Below are positions 25,857 to 36,297 of a DNA stretch of 64,000 nucleotides, piece after piece. The notes beneath the pieces were generated by a model. The model saw only the letters and a program-made list of their open reading frames with translations. It had not been told where the DNA came from and did no database searches. The DNA comes from Rhodococcus sp. SMB37. Lineage in GTDB: Bacteria; Actinomycetota; Actinomycetes; Mycobacteriales; Mycobacteriaceae. The position numbers and the translations under genes were made by a program. Each line of letters begins with the position of its first letter. The first letter of the stretch is position 1. The stretch covers positions 1-64,000 of the forward strand of contig NZ_SLVY01000010.1 of NCBI RefSeq assembly GCF_004345605.1, read 5' to 3'.

Positions 25857-26884
25857 GTGGCACCGAACGTGCACTCGGCGACGCGATCGACTGGTCGTTC
25901 GCCGCGGGCGTCGGTGCGCGCCTGGCGCGTCCGGCGCCGGCGATGTCGCGCTACACCTACGACACCGCGGCCGCCGAACTCGTGTCGGCCTCGGACCGGG
26001 CAGAAGCACCGGTGCGGGATCTGACCGGCCTCGGCGACAGTGCCGGGCCGCCGCCGGCGCTCGTCGTCGATCGTCCGGGGTGGGTCCACGCGGCGGCCGC
26101 TTCGATGTCCGAACTGGTGGGAGCCGGAGAGCGCCGATCGTGGGCCGCGAAGCCCGCAGGCGCGCAGGCCGGTGCGATGCTCGCCTACCTGTCCTCGGCG
26201 GTGCTCGGGCAGTACGACCCGTTCTCCCGGACGCTGCTGCTGGTCACCCCGAACGTCGTGGCCGTCGAACGTGCGCTGAAGGTACCCACCTCCGACTTCC
26301 GGCTGTGGGTGTGCCTGCACGAGGTCACGCATCGGGTGCAGTTCGCGGAAGCGCCTTGGATGGCCGACCTCATGCGCGACGCCGCCGGGCAATTGTCGGC
26401 CGCCGTCGACGAACCGATCGGTGACATCGCCGGTCGCCTCGTCTCGGCAGTCCGCAACCTGCGCGAACCAGAGGGCAAACCGATGTCGCAGCGCGGCATG
26501 CTCGGCCTGATGCGTGCGCTGCAGGCCGAACCCCAACGCGACAGTCTCGACCGCATGCTCGCTCTCGGCACGCTCCTCGAGGGGCACGCCGACCACGTCA
26601 TGGACGCGGTCGGGCCGTCGGTGGTTCCCTCGGTCGTACGCATCCGGCGCGCGTTCGACAGCCGCCGACGACGCAGCAGCAATCCTGTGCACCGCGTCAT
26701 CCGTGTACTGCTCGGGATGGACGCGAAGATCGCGCAGTACGTCCACGGCAAGAAGTTCGTCGACGCTGTCGTGGCGAAGGTGGGGATGGAGCAGTTCAAC
26801 ACGGTCTGGTCCGGGCCGGATGCGTTGCCGACGCTCGGCGAGATCGACAAGCCCGAAGCCTGGATCGCGCGAGTGCTGGGCTGA
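25853..26884 (+). CDS. Zinc-dependent metallopeptidase-like protein (Zincin_2)
   Basis: A 343-aa protein of the actinobacterial family often labelled F420 biosynthesis-associated. It carries HEVTH in LHEVTHRVQFAEAPWM, a zincin HExxH, and a later ALGTLLEGHADHVMDAVG that supplies a further ligand region. Function is not established. The ATG overlaps the dacB stop and tilS begins 2 nt after its stop, so the run dacB-zincin-tilS-hpt is probably one transcript, as in mycobacteria. Confidence 0.87.
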   Translation: MSGTERALGDAIDWSFAAGVGARLARPAPAMSRYTYDTAAAELVSASDRAEAPVRDLTGLGDSAGPPPALVVDRPGWVHAAAASMSELVGAGERRSWAAKPAGAQAGAMLAYLSSAVLGQYDPFSRTLLLVTPNVVAVERALKVPTSDFRLWVCLHEVTHRVQFAEAPWMADLMRDAAGQLSAAVDEPIGDIAGRLVSAVRNLREPEGKPMSQRGMLGLMRALQAEPQRDSLDRMLALGTLLEGHADHVMDAVGPSVVPSVVRIRRAFDSRRRRSSNPVHRVIRVLLGMDAKIAQYVHGKKFVDAVVAKVGMEQFNTVWSGPDALPTLGEIDKPEAWIARVLG

Positions 26885-26886
26885 CG

Positions 26887-27912
26887 GTGGCTGCGGCATC
26901 GCGACCCCTGCTTCCCGAGGCCCCCGCGATCCACGAGATCCGCCGGGCAGTGCGCGCATGGCTCACCGAATACGACGCGACCGCCGTCGTCGTCGGGCTC
27001 TCCGGTGGTGCCGACTCGGCAGCTCTGACCGCTGCCGCCGTCGCGGAGGCCGCTGCAGTACACGCGGTGGTGGTGGACCACCGTCTGCAGGCCGGATCCG
27101 ACATGGTCGCCGCGCGGGCTGTCGAGTTCGCGGAGTCGGTCGGATGCGCTTCGGCGCGGGTGCAGGTGGTCGATGTGAGCGGCCGGGGTGGCCTCGAAGC
27201 CGCTGCGCGGCACGCGCGTTATCGGGCTCTCGACGACGCGCGGTGCGGCAATCCGGTGCTGCTCGGCCACACTCTCGACGATCAAGCCGAGACCGTCCTG
27301 CTGGGCCTCGGCCGTGGGTCCGGTCTGCGGTCGATTCGTGGCATGGCGCCGTTCGACGACCCGTGGGGACGTCCCCTCCTGGGTGTCCGCCGCGACACCA
27401 CCCGGCTGGCGTGCGAGGAACTCGGCTACCGACCCTACGAGGATCCGCACAACTCGGACCCGCGATTCACCCGGGTGCGACTGCGGAGCGAGGTTCTACC
27501 GCTCCTCGAGGACGTTCTCGGGGGCGGTGCGGCTGCGGCACTCGCGCGAACCGCGGCGCAGTTGCGCGAAGACGGCGAGGTCCTCGACGCGGCCGCGGCG
27601 CGCGTGCTCGCGGACGCACTCGGGACGTCGGACACTCCGATCGGACCGCAGCAACTCGATACTGCGGCGCTCGCGTCGGCACCACCGGCGGTCCGGCGTC
27701 GTGCAGTGCGGGCGTGGTTGATCGGAATGGGAGCCTCGTCACCTCCCGACCGAACCCTGCGGGCGGTGGATGCCCTGGTGGGCGAGTGGCACGGGCAGGG
27801 GCCGGTGGCGGTCGGCCGGGGCCCGGAACGAGGGACCAGGTTGGTGGTGGCACGACGGCGTGGCAGGCTGAGCGTGGAGTTCGTCGACCAGCAACGGTGT
27901 GCGGACGACTGA
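26887..27912 (+). CDS. tilS: tRNA(Ile)-lysidine synthase
   Basis: A 341-aa PP-loop ATPase that converts C34 of the CAU-anticodon tRNA-Ile to lysidine. The N-terminal SGGADSAALTAAA is the ATP PP-loop, and GHTLDDQAETVLLGLGRGSGLRSIRGM the conserved second motif. The C-terminal part is shorter than in E. coli, as in other Actinobacteria. GTG start 2 nt after the zincin gene. Confidence 0.94.
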   Translation: MAAASRPLLPEAPAIHEIRRAVRAWLTEYDATAVVVGLSGGADSAALTAAAVAEAAAVHAVVVDHRLQAGSDMVAARAVEFAESVGCASARVQVVDVSGRGGLEAAARHARYRALDDARCGNPVLLGHTLDDQAETVLLGLGRGSGLRSIRGMAPFDDPWGRPLLGVRRDTTRLACEELGYRPYEDPHNSDPRFTRVRLRSEVLPLLEDVLGGGAAAALARTAAQLREDGEVLDAAAARVLADALGTSDTPIGPQQLDTAALASAPPAVRRRAVRAWLIGMGASSPPDRTLRAVDALVGEWHGQGPVAVGRGPERGTRLVVARRRGRLSVEFVDQQRCADD

Positions 27913-27932
27913 CGGAAGGTAGGTAGGACCCG

Positions 27933-28493
27933 GTGTACGAAGGCGATATTGCGTCGGTGCTGATCTCGCAGGCAGAGATCGAGACGCGCACCGCAGAACT
28001 GGCAGAGTCGGTCGCCAAGCGGTATCCGCCGGGTGCTCCCGAAGGCGATCTGCTCCTCATCGGCGTGCTCAAGGGCGCGATCTTCTTCATGACCGACTTC
28101 GCTCGCGCGTTGCCGATCCCGACGCAGATGGAGTTCATGGCCGTCAGCTCGTACGGTTCGTCGACGTCGTCCTCCGGCGTGGTGCGCATCCTCAAGGACC
28201 TCGACAAGGACATCGCGGGTCGTCACGTGCTGATCGTCGAGGACATCATCGATTCGGGCCTGACCCTGTCGTGGCTGCTCCGCAACCTCAAGAGCCGCAA
28301 CCCCGCCTCGCTCGATGTCGTCACACTGTTGCGTAAGCCCGATGCCATCAAGATCGACGTCGAGGTCGCGGACGTCGGCTTCGACATCCCCAACGAGTTC
28401 GTCGTCGGCTACGGCCTGGACTACGACGAGCGGTACCGCGACCTGCCGTACATCGGAACGCTCGATCCGAAGGTGTACAGCAGCGGGCACTGA
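27933..28493 (+). CDS. hpt: Hypoxanthine phosphoribosyltransferase
   Basis: A 186-aa purine-salvage enzyme joining hypoxanthine or guanine to PRPP. The PRPP loop is [30 protein letters not shown] and [18 protein letters not shown] are the other conserved blocks. It follows tilS by 20 nt, the usual pairing in Gram-positive bacteria. The stop lies 5 nt from the convergent kinase gene. Confidence 0.95.
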   Translation: MYEGDIASVLISQAEIETRTAELAESVAKRYPPGAPEGDLLLIGVLKGAIFFMTDFARALPIPTQMEFMAVSSYGSSTSSSGVVRILKDLDKDIAGRHVLIVEDIIDSGLTLSWLLRNLKSRNPASLDVVTLLRKPDAIKIDVEVADVGFDIPNEFVVGYGLDYDERYRDLPYIGTLDPKVYSSGH

Positions 28494-28498
28494 GCGGG

Positions 28499-30526
28499 CT
28501 AGTGCAGCGGGTGGTCCGGACGGACCGCCACGGATCGCTGCAGTGCCTCGAGATCCTGCTCCATGAGCCGGAACAGCCAGTAGACGAACACGAACGCGCC
28601 GATGCTGCCCACAGAGAGCACACGTACCGCGGGCTGGACTTGGGCGATCTCGTCGACCGTGAGGAACGTCGACCCCGCGACTGCGACGAGGGGCACTGCC
28701 GCCGCGACGGCGAGATAGCGGACGCTGCGGCGGTGCAGCCCCTCGAGTTCACGGGCATCGGTGGTGTCGGTTGCTCCGTGGGGCAGAAACGCCGGGTAGA
28801 TCGATCGCACCATGTAGAACGAGACGAAGAAGAACGGGTATGCCACGGCGATCGTTCCGCACACGACGATCGACGTGACGAAATGGGTGATCGCCCTGCT
28901 GTCGAGCGCTCCCGATACGGACTCCATGATCACCGGGAACAGAATTCCCGACAGCACCCAGAGCAGCATCACCACCGCGGTGATGCGATCGGCGATGAGC
29001 AGGGCGTCGTGCCGGGCACGCGCGAGCTCGGCGGCGTCGTACTGCCGTCCGCGGCGCAGTCCGTGGGGCACAGTGATCAGTCTCCGCGCGAGGTAGACGA
29101 TCACCAGCGCGCCGAGAGGAAACACGGTGGCGTTGATGATCAGCGCGATGGTCTGGAACTGGAGCTGCGCGTCCGGCGACAATTGTCCGACGATCAGATT
29201 CCGATTGTGCTGGTAGTTGTAGAGCGCCCCCAGCACATTGGGCAGGCCGACCGCTGCGATCATCAACGGGATGACGGGCCGGCGCAACCGCGCCCGCCAG
29301 CTCTCGGGTGGCGGGTCCACGAGTTCGCGGGCGCGTGCGTCGAGGCACAGGTCGAACTGCTGCGCGAGTTCGGCGCCGGATGCCCACCGGTCGGTGGGCT
29401 CGGGTGCGAGGCACCGTGTGAGCACACGCCGCAGGGTCTGCGGGCAATCGCTCGGCAACCGGGTGAGAGCGTCGCCGTCCGGAGGCGCGCGCCGGGTGCG
29501 CAGCATCGCGTCGAGCGCGTCCATCGTGGGCGCTTCCGCGACGTGGTCGGCGTGGTCGGCGCCGGGCCGGTTTCCGGTGAGCAACTCCCACAGCATCACG
29601 CCGAGCGCGTAGATGTCGCTGCGGGTGTCGAGGTCGGCGGCACTGCGGGGCCGATGGGGGTGGCATGCCTCGATTTGTTCGGGGGACATGTACGCGAGCG
29701 AACCGCCGAGATAGGCGACCGGTGAGCTGTCGTCCACCGATTCGGCGAAGCTGATGTTGAAATCGGCCAGCTTGGGCACACCTTCGGCGGTGAGCAGTAC
29801 GTTCGCCGGTTTGATGTCGCGGTGCAGCACACCGCGGCTCTCGGCGTAATGGAGTGCTTCGGCGAGACGTCGACCCAGCCATGCCACGGTCTCGGGCCAT
29901 GTCAGGTCCGCGATACGAGCCCGAACGGGGGATTCGGACGGTCTGATCTCGCCCTTGGCCTGGAGGGCCTCGTCGACCGAGTCGAGCAGCAGCCGGCCGG
30001 ACCGCTGCTCGGACGGTGTCCGAAGCACCTTGTGCAGTACGCGCTGCAGTGTTCCGCCCGGCATGTACTGCATGTAGAGCAGTCGCAGCCCGTGATCGGG
30101 AAGGATTCGCTGGTCGAAGACCCGCACGATGTAGTCGTGGTCGAGCTGGGCGAGGGTCTGCGCTTCGTTTCCGCTGTTCCGCGAGACCTTCACCGCGACG
30201 AGGCGCTGCATCGACTGCTGCCGTGCGAGGAACACGCGGCCGAATGCCCCGGTTCCCAGAGTCGTGAGTAGATCGAAGTCGTCGATGCGTTGCCCGGCCT
30301 CGACGTCGTCGAGGGTGATGGGGTCGCCGGAGTCCAGGATGTCGGGGCGCGTCTGTGCTGTGACGGTGAGGTCGACGGGTCGGGTTTCGGCCGCACGGGT
30401 GGTCTCCGCGGGTTGTGTCCTGTCGGAAACCTGCGTGGTATCGCGAGCTGTGGTGCCGGGAACTGTGGTGTCGGAAACCGGGGTGATCCCGGCCGTCCGG
30501 GGCGGTTCCGGGTCCCGCGTGGCCAT
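28499..30526 (-). CDS. Membrane serine/threonine protein kinase with variant DFN motif
   Basis: A 675-aa protein. A Thr-rich disordered N-terminus (1-70) leads to a Hanks-type kinase domain (about 84-390): glycine loop GTGAFG (91-96), VAVK with Lys113, HRDIKPAN with catalytic Asp237, and SPE (281-283). The magnesium-binding DFG is DFN (255-257). An insert of about 45 residues (160-205) precedes helix D. The C-terminal half has about six transmembrane helices and a short cytosolic tail, unlike the single-span PknA/B-type kinases. The ATG at 30526 has GGAAG upstream. Divergent from ftsH. Confidence 0.87.
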   Translation of the reverse strand: MATRDPEPPRTAGITPVSDTTVPGTTARDTTQVSDRTQPAETTRAAETRPVDLTVTAQTRPDILDSGDPITLDDVEAGQRIDDFDLLTTLGTGAFGRVFLARQQSMQRLVAVKVSRNSGNEAQTLAQLDHDYIVRVFDQRILPDHGLRLLYMQYMPGGTLQRVLHKVLRTPSEQRSGRLLLDSVDEALQAKGEIRPSESPVRARIADLTWPETVAWLGRRLAEALHYAESRGVLHRDIKPANVLLTAEGVPKLADFNISFAESVDDSSPVAYLGGSLAYMSPEQIEACHPHRPRSAADLDTRSDIYALGVMLWELLTGNRPGADHADHVAEAPTMDALDAMLRTRRAPPDGDALTRLPSDCPQTLRRVLTRCLAPEPTDRWASGAELAQQFDLCLDARARELVDPPPESWRARLRRPVIPLMIAAVGLPNVLGALYNYQHNRNLIVGQLSPDAQLQFQTIALIINATVFPLGALVIVYLARRLITVPHGLRRGRQYDAAELARARHDALLIADRITAVVMLLWVLSGILFPVIMESVSGALDSRAITHFVTSIVVCGTIAVAYPFFFVSFYMVRSIYPAFLPHGATDTTDARELEGLHRRSVRYLAVAAAVPLVAVAGSTFLTVDEIAQVQPAVRVLSVGSIGAFVFVYWLFRLMEQDLEALQRSVAVRPDHPLH

Positions 30527-30760
30527 GCTCGATCTTCCCACATGCCGCTGCATCGGATGCGGCACAACGTACTGCCGGACAGTGAGGGAACCCTGGCACG
30601 ATTCTGCGCGTTGTCATAGCAGGCCACCCACGCAGGGGCGTCATGGCAGCACCACGCGGTAACCTTGCGGTGCCCGATTGGTCACGGGTATGGGAAGAGC
30701 CACAACGACCACGTTGCTGACGTCACTATCGAAAGGACCGGCCGGCCCGGCCGAACCTGT

Positions 30761-33250
30761 ATGAACCGCAAGACAGTGTTTCGTAATCTGGGGATAGTCC
30801 TCGGCATCCTGTTGGTCATCTATGCCTTCAGTTACTTCGGCGACGACACGCGCGGCTTCACGAAGGTCGATACGTCCGTCGCGATCGCGCAACTCGACGC
30901 GGGCAACGTCAACGAAGCACAGATCGACGACCGTGAGCAGCAGGTTCGATTGTGGCTCGACAACGGTAGCGACGCGACGGAGGGCTCGACCGAGATCCTC
31001 GCGAAGTATCCGGCGTCGGCGTCCGAACAGATCTTCGACAAGGTCGCTGCGTCCGATGCCGAATCGTTCGACACGCAGGTCACTCAGGAGAGCTGGCTGT
31101 CGTCGATTCTCCTGTTCGTGCTGCCGATGATCATCCTTCTCGGCGTCTTCATCTTCGTGATGAGCAGGATGCAGGGCGGCGGCCGCGGCGGCATGATGGG
31201 CTTCGGCAAGTCGAAGGCCAAGCAGCTTTCCAAGGACATGCCGAAGACGACATTCGCCGACGTCGCAGGTGCGAACGAAGCCGTCGAAGAGCTCTACGAG
31301 ATCAAGGACTTCCTGCAGAACCCCGCCCGTTACCAGGCGCTGGGCGCGAAGATCCCCAAGGGCGTGCTCCTGTACGGACCGCCCGGCACCGGCAAGACTC
31401 TGCTCGCTCGCGCTGTCGCGGGTGAAGCGGGCGTCCCGTTCTTCACCATCTCCGGTTCCGATTTCGTCGAGATGTTCGTCGGTGTCGGCGCCTCCCGCGT
31501 GCGCGACCTCTTCGAGCAGGCGAAGCAGAATTCGCCGTGCATCATCTTCGTCGACGAGATCGACGCGGTGGGCCGCCAGCGCGGCGCAGGACTCGGCGGC
31601 GGACACGACGAGCGCGAGCAGACCCTCAACCAGTTGCTGGTGGAGATGGACGGTTTCGGCGACCGCCAGGGCATCATCCTCATCGCTGCCACGAACCGCC
31701 CCGACATCCTCGATCCCGCTCTGTTGCGTCCCGGTCGTTTCGACCGGCAGATCCCCGTCAGCAACCCCGACCTGGCCGGTCGCCGTGCGATCCTCCAGGT
31801 GCATTCCAAGGGCAAGCCGATCGATCAGCACGCCGATCTCGAAGGCCTGGCGAAGCGCACCGTCGGCATGTCCGGCGCGGACCTTGCAAACGTCGTCAAC
31901 GAGGCAGCGCTGCTGACCGCCCGTGAGAACGGCACCGTGATCACCGAGGCGATCCTCGAGGAATCCGTCGACCGGGTCATCGGCGGCCCGCGTCGCAAGA
32001 GCCGGATCATCAGCGAGCACGAGAAGAAGATCACCGCGTACCACGAGGGCGGACACACCCTCGCGGCATGGGCGATGCCCGATATCGAACCCGTCTACAA
32101 GGTCACGATCCTCGCGCGCGGTCGCACCGGCGGACATGCGATGACGGTGCCCGAGGACGACAAGGGTCTGATGACCCGCTCCGAGATGATCGCCCGGCTC
32201 GTCATGGCCATGGGCGGTCGCGCGGCGGAAGAGTTGGTGTTCCGCGAGCCCACCACCGGAGCGTCGTCCGATATCGATCAGGCGACCAAGATCGCGCGCG
32301 CGATGGTCACCGAGTACGGCATGAGTGCCAAGCTCGGCGCCGTCCGCTACGGCCAGGAGCAGGGCGATCCTTTCCTGGGCCGGTCCATGGGCGTGCAGTC
32401 CGACTATTCGCACGAGGTCGCGCGTGAGATCGACGAGGAGGTGCGCAACCTGATCGAGGCGGCGCACACGGAGGCCTGGTCGATTCTCAACCAGCACCGC
32501 GATGCGCTCGACCTGATCGCAGGTGAACTGCTCGAGCATGAGACACTCACCCGCAAGGACCTCGAGCGGATCCTCGCTTCGGTGGAGAAACGTCCCCGGA
32601 TCACGGCGTTCAACGATTTCGGCGACCGTGTTCCGTCGGACAAGCCGCCGATCAAGACTCCCGGCGAACTCGCAAAGGAACGCGGCGAGCCGTGGCCGCC
32701 GGAGCCGCCGTCGCTGACCAAGCCCGCGCCGCAGCCACAGCAGCAGTTCCCGCCGCAGCAACAGCAGCCGTACCAGCAGCCTGCAGGTCAGGCGCCGCAG
32801 CCTGTCGGCCCGGCCCCGACACAGCAGATGTTCGGGCAGCCGCCTGCGGGTCAGGCTCCGCAGTCGTCCGGTCCCGCACCGCAGCACCAGCAGCACCAGC
32901 AGCACCAGTCGTCCGGTCCGGGCAGCGGCTACCAGGCTCCGCAGCCGGTGCCCGCGTCGGAGCCCATGCCGGGCTTCCCGTCGGCCCCCGACCAGTACAC
33001 GGGCGGACCACGACACGCGACCCGGCCCGATTACGGCGCCCCCGCGGGGTGGTCGGCTCCTGGATGGCCGCCGCAGGACCAATCCGGCAGCGTCTATCAG
33101 CGGGGATACCCCGACTGGACGCAGCAGGGCAGCACGGAAGGCGTGAACGGTGCAGGCGGTGACACCGGCTCACAACGTGACGACGAAGACCGGACCCCAC
33201 CCGAGCCGCCCCCCACCCAACCGTGGGACGGCCCGGCAGGCCACCGCTGA
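30761..33250 (+). CDS. ftsH: ATP-dependent zinc metalloprotease FtsH
   Basis: An 829-aa membrane AAA+ protease that removes misfolded and regulatory membrane proteins. Two transmembrane helices (about 10-26, 113-134) flank a periplasmic loop. AAA module: Walker A GPPGTGKT (206-213), Walker B IIFVDEID (261-268). Protease: HEGGH (428-432). A long Gln/Pro-rich tail of about 175 residues follows the protease, with repeats of PAGQAPQ; it is longer than in most FtsH. It heads the folate genes. Confidence 0.96.
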   Translation: MNRKTVFRNLGIVLGILLVIYAFSYFGDDTRGFTKVDTSVAIAQLDAGNVNEAQIDDREQQVRLWLDNGSDATEGSTEILAKYPASASEQIFDKVAASDAESFDTQVTQESWLSSILLFVLPMIILLGVFIFVMSRMQGGGRGGMMGFGKSKAKQLSKDMPKTTFADVAGANEAVEELYEIKDFLQNPARYQALGAKIPKGVLLYGPPGTGKTLLARAVAGEAGVPFFTISGSDFVEMFVGVGASRVRDLFEQAKQNSPCIIFVDEIDAVGRQRGAGLGGGHDEREQTLNQLLVEMDGFGDRQGIILIAATNRPDILDPALLRPGRFDRQIPVSNPDLAGRRAILQVHSKGKPIDQHADLEGLAKRTVGMSGADLANVVNEAALLTARENGTVITEAILEESVDRVIGGPRRKSRIISEHEKKITAYHEGGHTLAAWAMPDIEPVYKVTILARGRTGGHAMTVPEDDKGLMTRSEMIARLVMAMGGRAAEELVFREPTTGASSDIDQATKIARAMVTEYGMSAKLGAVRYGQEQGDPFLGRSMGVQSDYSHEVAREIDEEVRNLIEAAHTEAWSILNQHRDALDLIAGELLEHETLTRKDLERILASVEKRPRITAFNDFGDRVPSDKPPIKTPGELAKERGEPWPPEPPSLTKPAPQPQQQFPPQQQQPYQQPAGQAPQPVGPAPTQQMFGQPPAGQAPQSSGPAPQHQQHQQHQSSGPGSGYQAPQPVPASEPMPGFPSAPDQYTGGPRHATRPDYGAPAGWSAPGWPPQDQSGSVYQRGYPDWTQQGSTEGVNGAGGDTGSQRDDEDRTPPEPPPTQPWDGPAGHR

Positions 33251-33304
33251 GATCGTTGCTAGCAGCGTAGTTCCCTGTTCACATCAGAAAGTGGAGGACG
33301 TCGG

Positions 33305-33958
33305 GTGTCGGTGAATCACCTCAATACGGAGGCGAGTTCTGCCTCGGACAGCCATGACGGCGCTGAGTCGTTGAGTCTGTCGACGGGTCGACCATTCGAT
33401 CAGGCCCGCGCCGAAGCAGCCGTGCGGGAACTGCTCATCGCTGTCGGCGAGGACCCCGAGCGGGAAGGTCTGCGCGACACCCCGTCTCGTGTCGCACGGG
33501 CTTACCGCGAGGTGTTCAGCGGGTTGTTCACCGTTCCCGACGAGGTGCTCAACACCACCTTCGACGAAGGCCATCAGGAACTCGTCCTGATGCGCGATAT
33601 CCCGATGTACTCGACGTGTGAGCACCACCTGGTCTCGTTCCACGGCGTCGCCCATGTCGGCTACATCCCCGGGCCCACCGGGCGCGTGACAGGGCTGTCC
33701 AAGCTCGCACGGCTCGTCGACCTCTACGCGAAGCGGCCGCAGGTGCAGGAACGCCTGACGAGCCAGATCGCCGACGCGCTCATGCGCAAGCTCGAGCCGC
33801 GCGGCGCCATCGTCGTCGTCGAGGCCGAACACCTCTGCATGGCGATGCGCGGTATCCGGAAGCCCGGAGCGAGCACCACGACGTCCGCGGTGCGCGGGTT
33901 GTTCCAGACGAGCTCGGCATCTCGCGCAGAAGCCCTGGATCTCATCCTGCGCCGGTGA
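33305..33958 (+). CDS. folE: GTP cyclohydrolase I
   Basis: A 217-aa enzyme for the first step of tetrahydrofolate synthesis (GTP to dihydroneopterin triphosphate). [13 protein letters not shown] holds zinc ligand Cys and active-site His, and [21 protein letters not shown] the second zinc Cys and the substrate loop. The first 30 residues are a polar extension. GTG start with GGAGG upstream. It overlaps folP by 4 nt. Confidence 0.95.
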   Translation: MSVNHLNTEASSASDSHDGAESLSLSTGRPFDQARAEAAVRELLIAVGEDPEREGLRDTPSRVARAYREVFSGLFTVPDEVLNTTFDEGHQELVLMRDIPMYSTCEHHLVSFHGVAHVGYIPGPTGRVTGLSKLARLVDLYAKRPQVQERLTSQIADALMRKLEPRGAIVVVEAEHLCMAMRGIRKPGASTTTSAVRGLFQTSSASRAEALDLILRR

Positions 33959-34815
33959 GCATTCTCCCGGGCACACAGTCGCCCATCGTGATGGGCGTAC
34001 TCAACGTCACCAGCGACTCCTTCTCCGACGGAGGACGCTACCTCGATCGTGACACCGCGATCGCCCGCGGACTCGAACTCCGCGAGCTCGGAGTCGACAT
34101 CGTCGACGTCGGCGGAGAATCGACGCGGCCGGGTGCGGTACGGGTCGATCCCGAGGTCGAGGCCGCGCGCGTCGCACCGGTCATCGAGGCGCTCGGCACG
34201 GCCGGAATCGCCACCAGCGTCGACACCATGCGTGCGTCAGTCGCCGAAGCTGCCATCGAGGCGGGGGTGACGATCGTCAACGACGTATCGGGTGGCCGGG
34301 CGGACCCGAACATGGCGTCGGTGGTGGCATCGGCGCAGGTCCCATGGATCCTGATGCATTGGCGACCCACCGGCGAGTTCGTGCACGCCGGTGGGAGCGC
34401 CCACTACGACGATGTGGTGCGCGAGGTTCGCCACGAACTCCTCACCCAGGTCGATGCTGCACTCACAGCGGGAGTCGCCCGCGAGAACCTCATCCTCGAT
34501 CCCGGGCTGGGATTCGTGAAGGACCCCGATCACAACTGGGAACTCCTGCAGCGGCTACCCGAACTCACCGAACTCGGATTCCCGGTGCTGATCGGTGCGT
34601 CCCGTAAACGATTCCTGGGATCGCTGCTCGCCGCACCCGACGGAACCGTGCGCTCGCCGGACGGGCGGGAGGTCGCCACCGCAGTGGTTTCGGCCCTCGC
34701 CGCGACACACGGTGCGTGGGGTGTGCGGGTACACGATGTGCAGGCGAGTCGCGATGCACTCGCCGTGGTCCGAGCATGGCAACGAGGTAGTGCGGAAGGT
34801 GTGCACGATGGGTGA
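33955..34815 (+). CDS. folP: Dihydropteroate synthase
   Basis: A 286-aa TIM-barrel enzyme that condenses p-aminobenzoate with dihydropterin pyrophosphate; the sulfonamide target. Seen: [15 protein letters not shown] at the N-terminus, GGESTRPGA, and GASRKRFLG. The GTG overlaps folE by 4 nt and the gene overlaps folB by 8 nt, so the fol genes are translationally coupled. Confidence 0.95.
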   Translation: MSILPGTQSPIVMGVLNVTSDSFSDGGRYLDRDTAIARGLELRELGVDIVDVGGESTRPGAVRVDPEVEAARVAPVIEALGTAGIATSVDTMRASVAEAAIEAGVTIVNDVSGGRADPNMASVVASAQVPWILMHWRPTGEFVHAGGSAHYDDVVREVRHELLTQVDAALTAGVARENLILDPGLGFVKDPDHNWELLQRLPELTELGFPVLIGASRKRFLGSLLAAPDGTVRSPDGREVATAVVSALAATHGAWGVRVHDVQASRDALAVVRAWQRGSAEGVHDG

Positions 34816-35176
34816 TCGCATCGAGCTGCGCGGGCTGAAGGTCCGGGGCAACCACGGGGTGTTCGACCACGAGAAGCGTGACGGACAGGACTTCCTCATC
34901 GACATCGTCGCGTGGCTAGCTCTGGCGCCCGCCGGAGCCAGCGACGACCTGGCCGACACGCTCGACTACGGGGGGCTCGCCGAGCGGGCTGCCGCGATCG
35001 TCGCCGGTCCTGCACACGACCTCATCGAGACCGTCGCCGACCGGATCGCAGACAGCGTCCTGGTCGATGACCGGGTGTCGCGGGTGGAGGTGACCGTGCA
35101 CAAGCCGTCGGCGCCGATTCCCCTGACGTTCGCCGACGTGGCGGTGGTGGTCGACCGGACCCGGAGCGCCGAATGA
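34808..35176 (+). CDS. folB: Dihydroneopterin aldolase
   Basis: A 122-aa enzyme giving 6-hydroxymethyl-dihydropterin and glycolaldehyde. [17 protein letters not shown] holds the active-site Glu, and [12 protein letters not shown] with [10 protein letters not shown] the rest of the pterin pocket. ATG 34808 gives the normal family length. It overlaps both neighbours. Confidence 0.93.
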   Translation: MGDRIELRGLKVRGNHGVFDHEKRDGQDFLIDIVAWLALAPAGASDDLADTLDYGGLAERAAAIVAGPAHDLIETVADRIADSVLVDDRVSRVEVTVHKPSAPIPLTFADVAVVVDRTRSAE

Positions 35177-35727
35177 GTCGTGCGGTGCTGTCGATCGGCT
35201 CCAATCTCGGAGACCGGCTCGCGCATCTGAAATCCGTCGTCGACGCGCTCGGGTCGCGCGTGCGCGCGGTGTCGAGCGTGTATTCCACGGCGCCGTGGGG
35301 CGGTGTCGAGCAACAGGATTTCCTCAACGCCGTCGTGGTGGCCGAGGACGAGAGTTTCGGCGAGTACGACTGGCTGGCCCTGGGCCGTGAACTCGAATCT
35401 GCTGCCGCACGCGTGCGAGTCCAACATTGGGGGCCGCGCAGCCTGGACGTCGACGTCGTCGTCTGCCGGACGGGTGCGGGGGAGGTATGCAGTGACGACC
35501 CCGAGTTGCTCCTGCCGCATCCTCGCGCACACGAGCGTGCCTTCGTGCTGGTGCCCTGGCTCGACGTCGAGCCGGATGCACGCCTCACTGCGAACGGACA
35601 CACCCGACCGATCTCGGACTGGCTCGCGGACCTCGACGAGGCCGAACGCGGTGGGGTACACCGCACCGACCTCACGCTCGTCGATCACATGCCGGGCGCG
35701 GAGGGCGACGCCGGGGACCACCCGTGA
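35173..35727 (+). CDS. folK: Hydroxymethyl-dihydropterin pyrophosphokinase
   Basis: A 184-aa kinase that transfers pyrophosphate from ATP to the pterin alcohol before FolP acts. [11 protein letters not shown] and [12 protein letters not shown] (metal-binding Asp pair) are seen, with [18 protein letters not shown] after them. ATG overlaps folB (ATGA). Confidence 0.94.
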   Translation: MSRAVLSIGSNLGDRLAHLKSVVDALGSRVRAVSSVYSTAPWGGVEQQDFLNAVVVAEDESFGEYDWLALGRELESAAARVRVQHWGPRSLDVDVVVCRTGAGEVCSDDPELLLPHPRAHERAFVLVPWLDVEPDARLTANGHTRPISDWLADLDEAERGGVHRTDLTLVDHMPGAEGDAGDHP

Positions 35728-36200
35728 TGAACGCGACCCGGATCCGCGACCTGCTCGCTCTTGCACTGCTCGCCGCGGTCATCGCGTGGTTGCTGATCCG
35801 CACGATGTACGGTTCGCTGCCGCCGATCCCGGTCTATGCCGGCGCGTCGTTGTATCCGGTGGCTGCGCTCGAAGTGGTGCTCGCATTCATGATCCGCTCA
35901 CGTGTGCAGAATCATCAGCTCGGCGACGGCCCCCGCCAGTTGCATCCGATCACTGCGGCCCGCTCGGTGGCGCTCGCAAAGGCGTCTGCGCTCGTCGGCG
36001 CGGCGAGCACCGGAGTGTGGGTGGGTTTTCTCCTGTACCTCCTGCCGCAGCGGGGCACGGTGCAGGCGGCGTCGGAGGACTCCACGGGCGTGATCGTCGG
36101 GGCGATCGCGGGCGTCGCGCTCGTCGCTGCGGCGCTGTGGCTCGAACACTGTTGTCGGACACCGGAGGATCCGGACGACCCGTCCGAGCCCGCCACCTGA
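35724..36200 (+). CDS. DUF3180-type membrane protein
   Basis: A 158-aa protein with about four hydrophobic segments (9-26, 34-55, 82-102, 118-136) and an acidic C-terminus. It is the conserved gene following folK in mycolic-acid bacteria (Rv3605c in M. tuberculosis) and has no known function. The GTG overlaps the folK stop; an ATG follows at once. Confidence 0.83.
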   Translation: MMNATRIRDLLALALLAAVIAWLLIRTMYGSLPPIPVYAGASLYPVAALEVVLAFMIRSRVQNHQLGDGPRQLHPITAARSVALAKASALVGAASTGVWVGFLLYLLPQRGTVQAASEDSTGVIVGAIAGVALVAAALWLEHCCRTPEDPDDPSEPAT

Positions 36201-36297
36201 CGGCGTGTTCGGGCATCGTCGCTGATCGCCTATGCAATCGCGACCATGTCTCTGAGAGGTCTGCCCGCGTCGGCCGCCGACCAGTACGCTGGTAGCC

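Noticed and set aside
28749..30644. 631-codon frame overlapping the kinase gene
   Set aside because: Arg/Pro-rich shifted frame; the kinase frame has all Hanks motifs.
30527..30760. Promoter for ftsH at TTGCGG-N18-TATGGG (30665-30694)
   Set aside because: Both hexamers match at only three positions; too weak to list as a feature.
30641..33082. 813-codon open frame antisense to ftsH
   Set aside because: It is the mirror of a strongly supported gene in GC-rich codon context, is Arg/Leu-rich, and shows no known motif.
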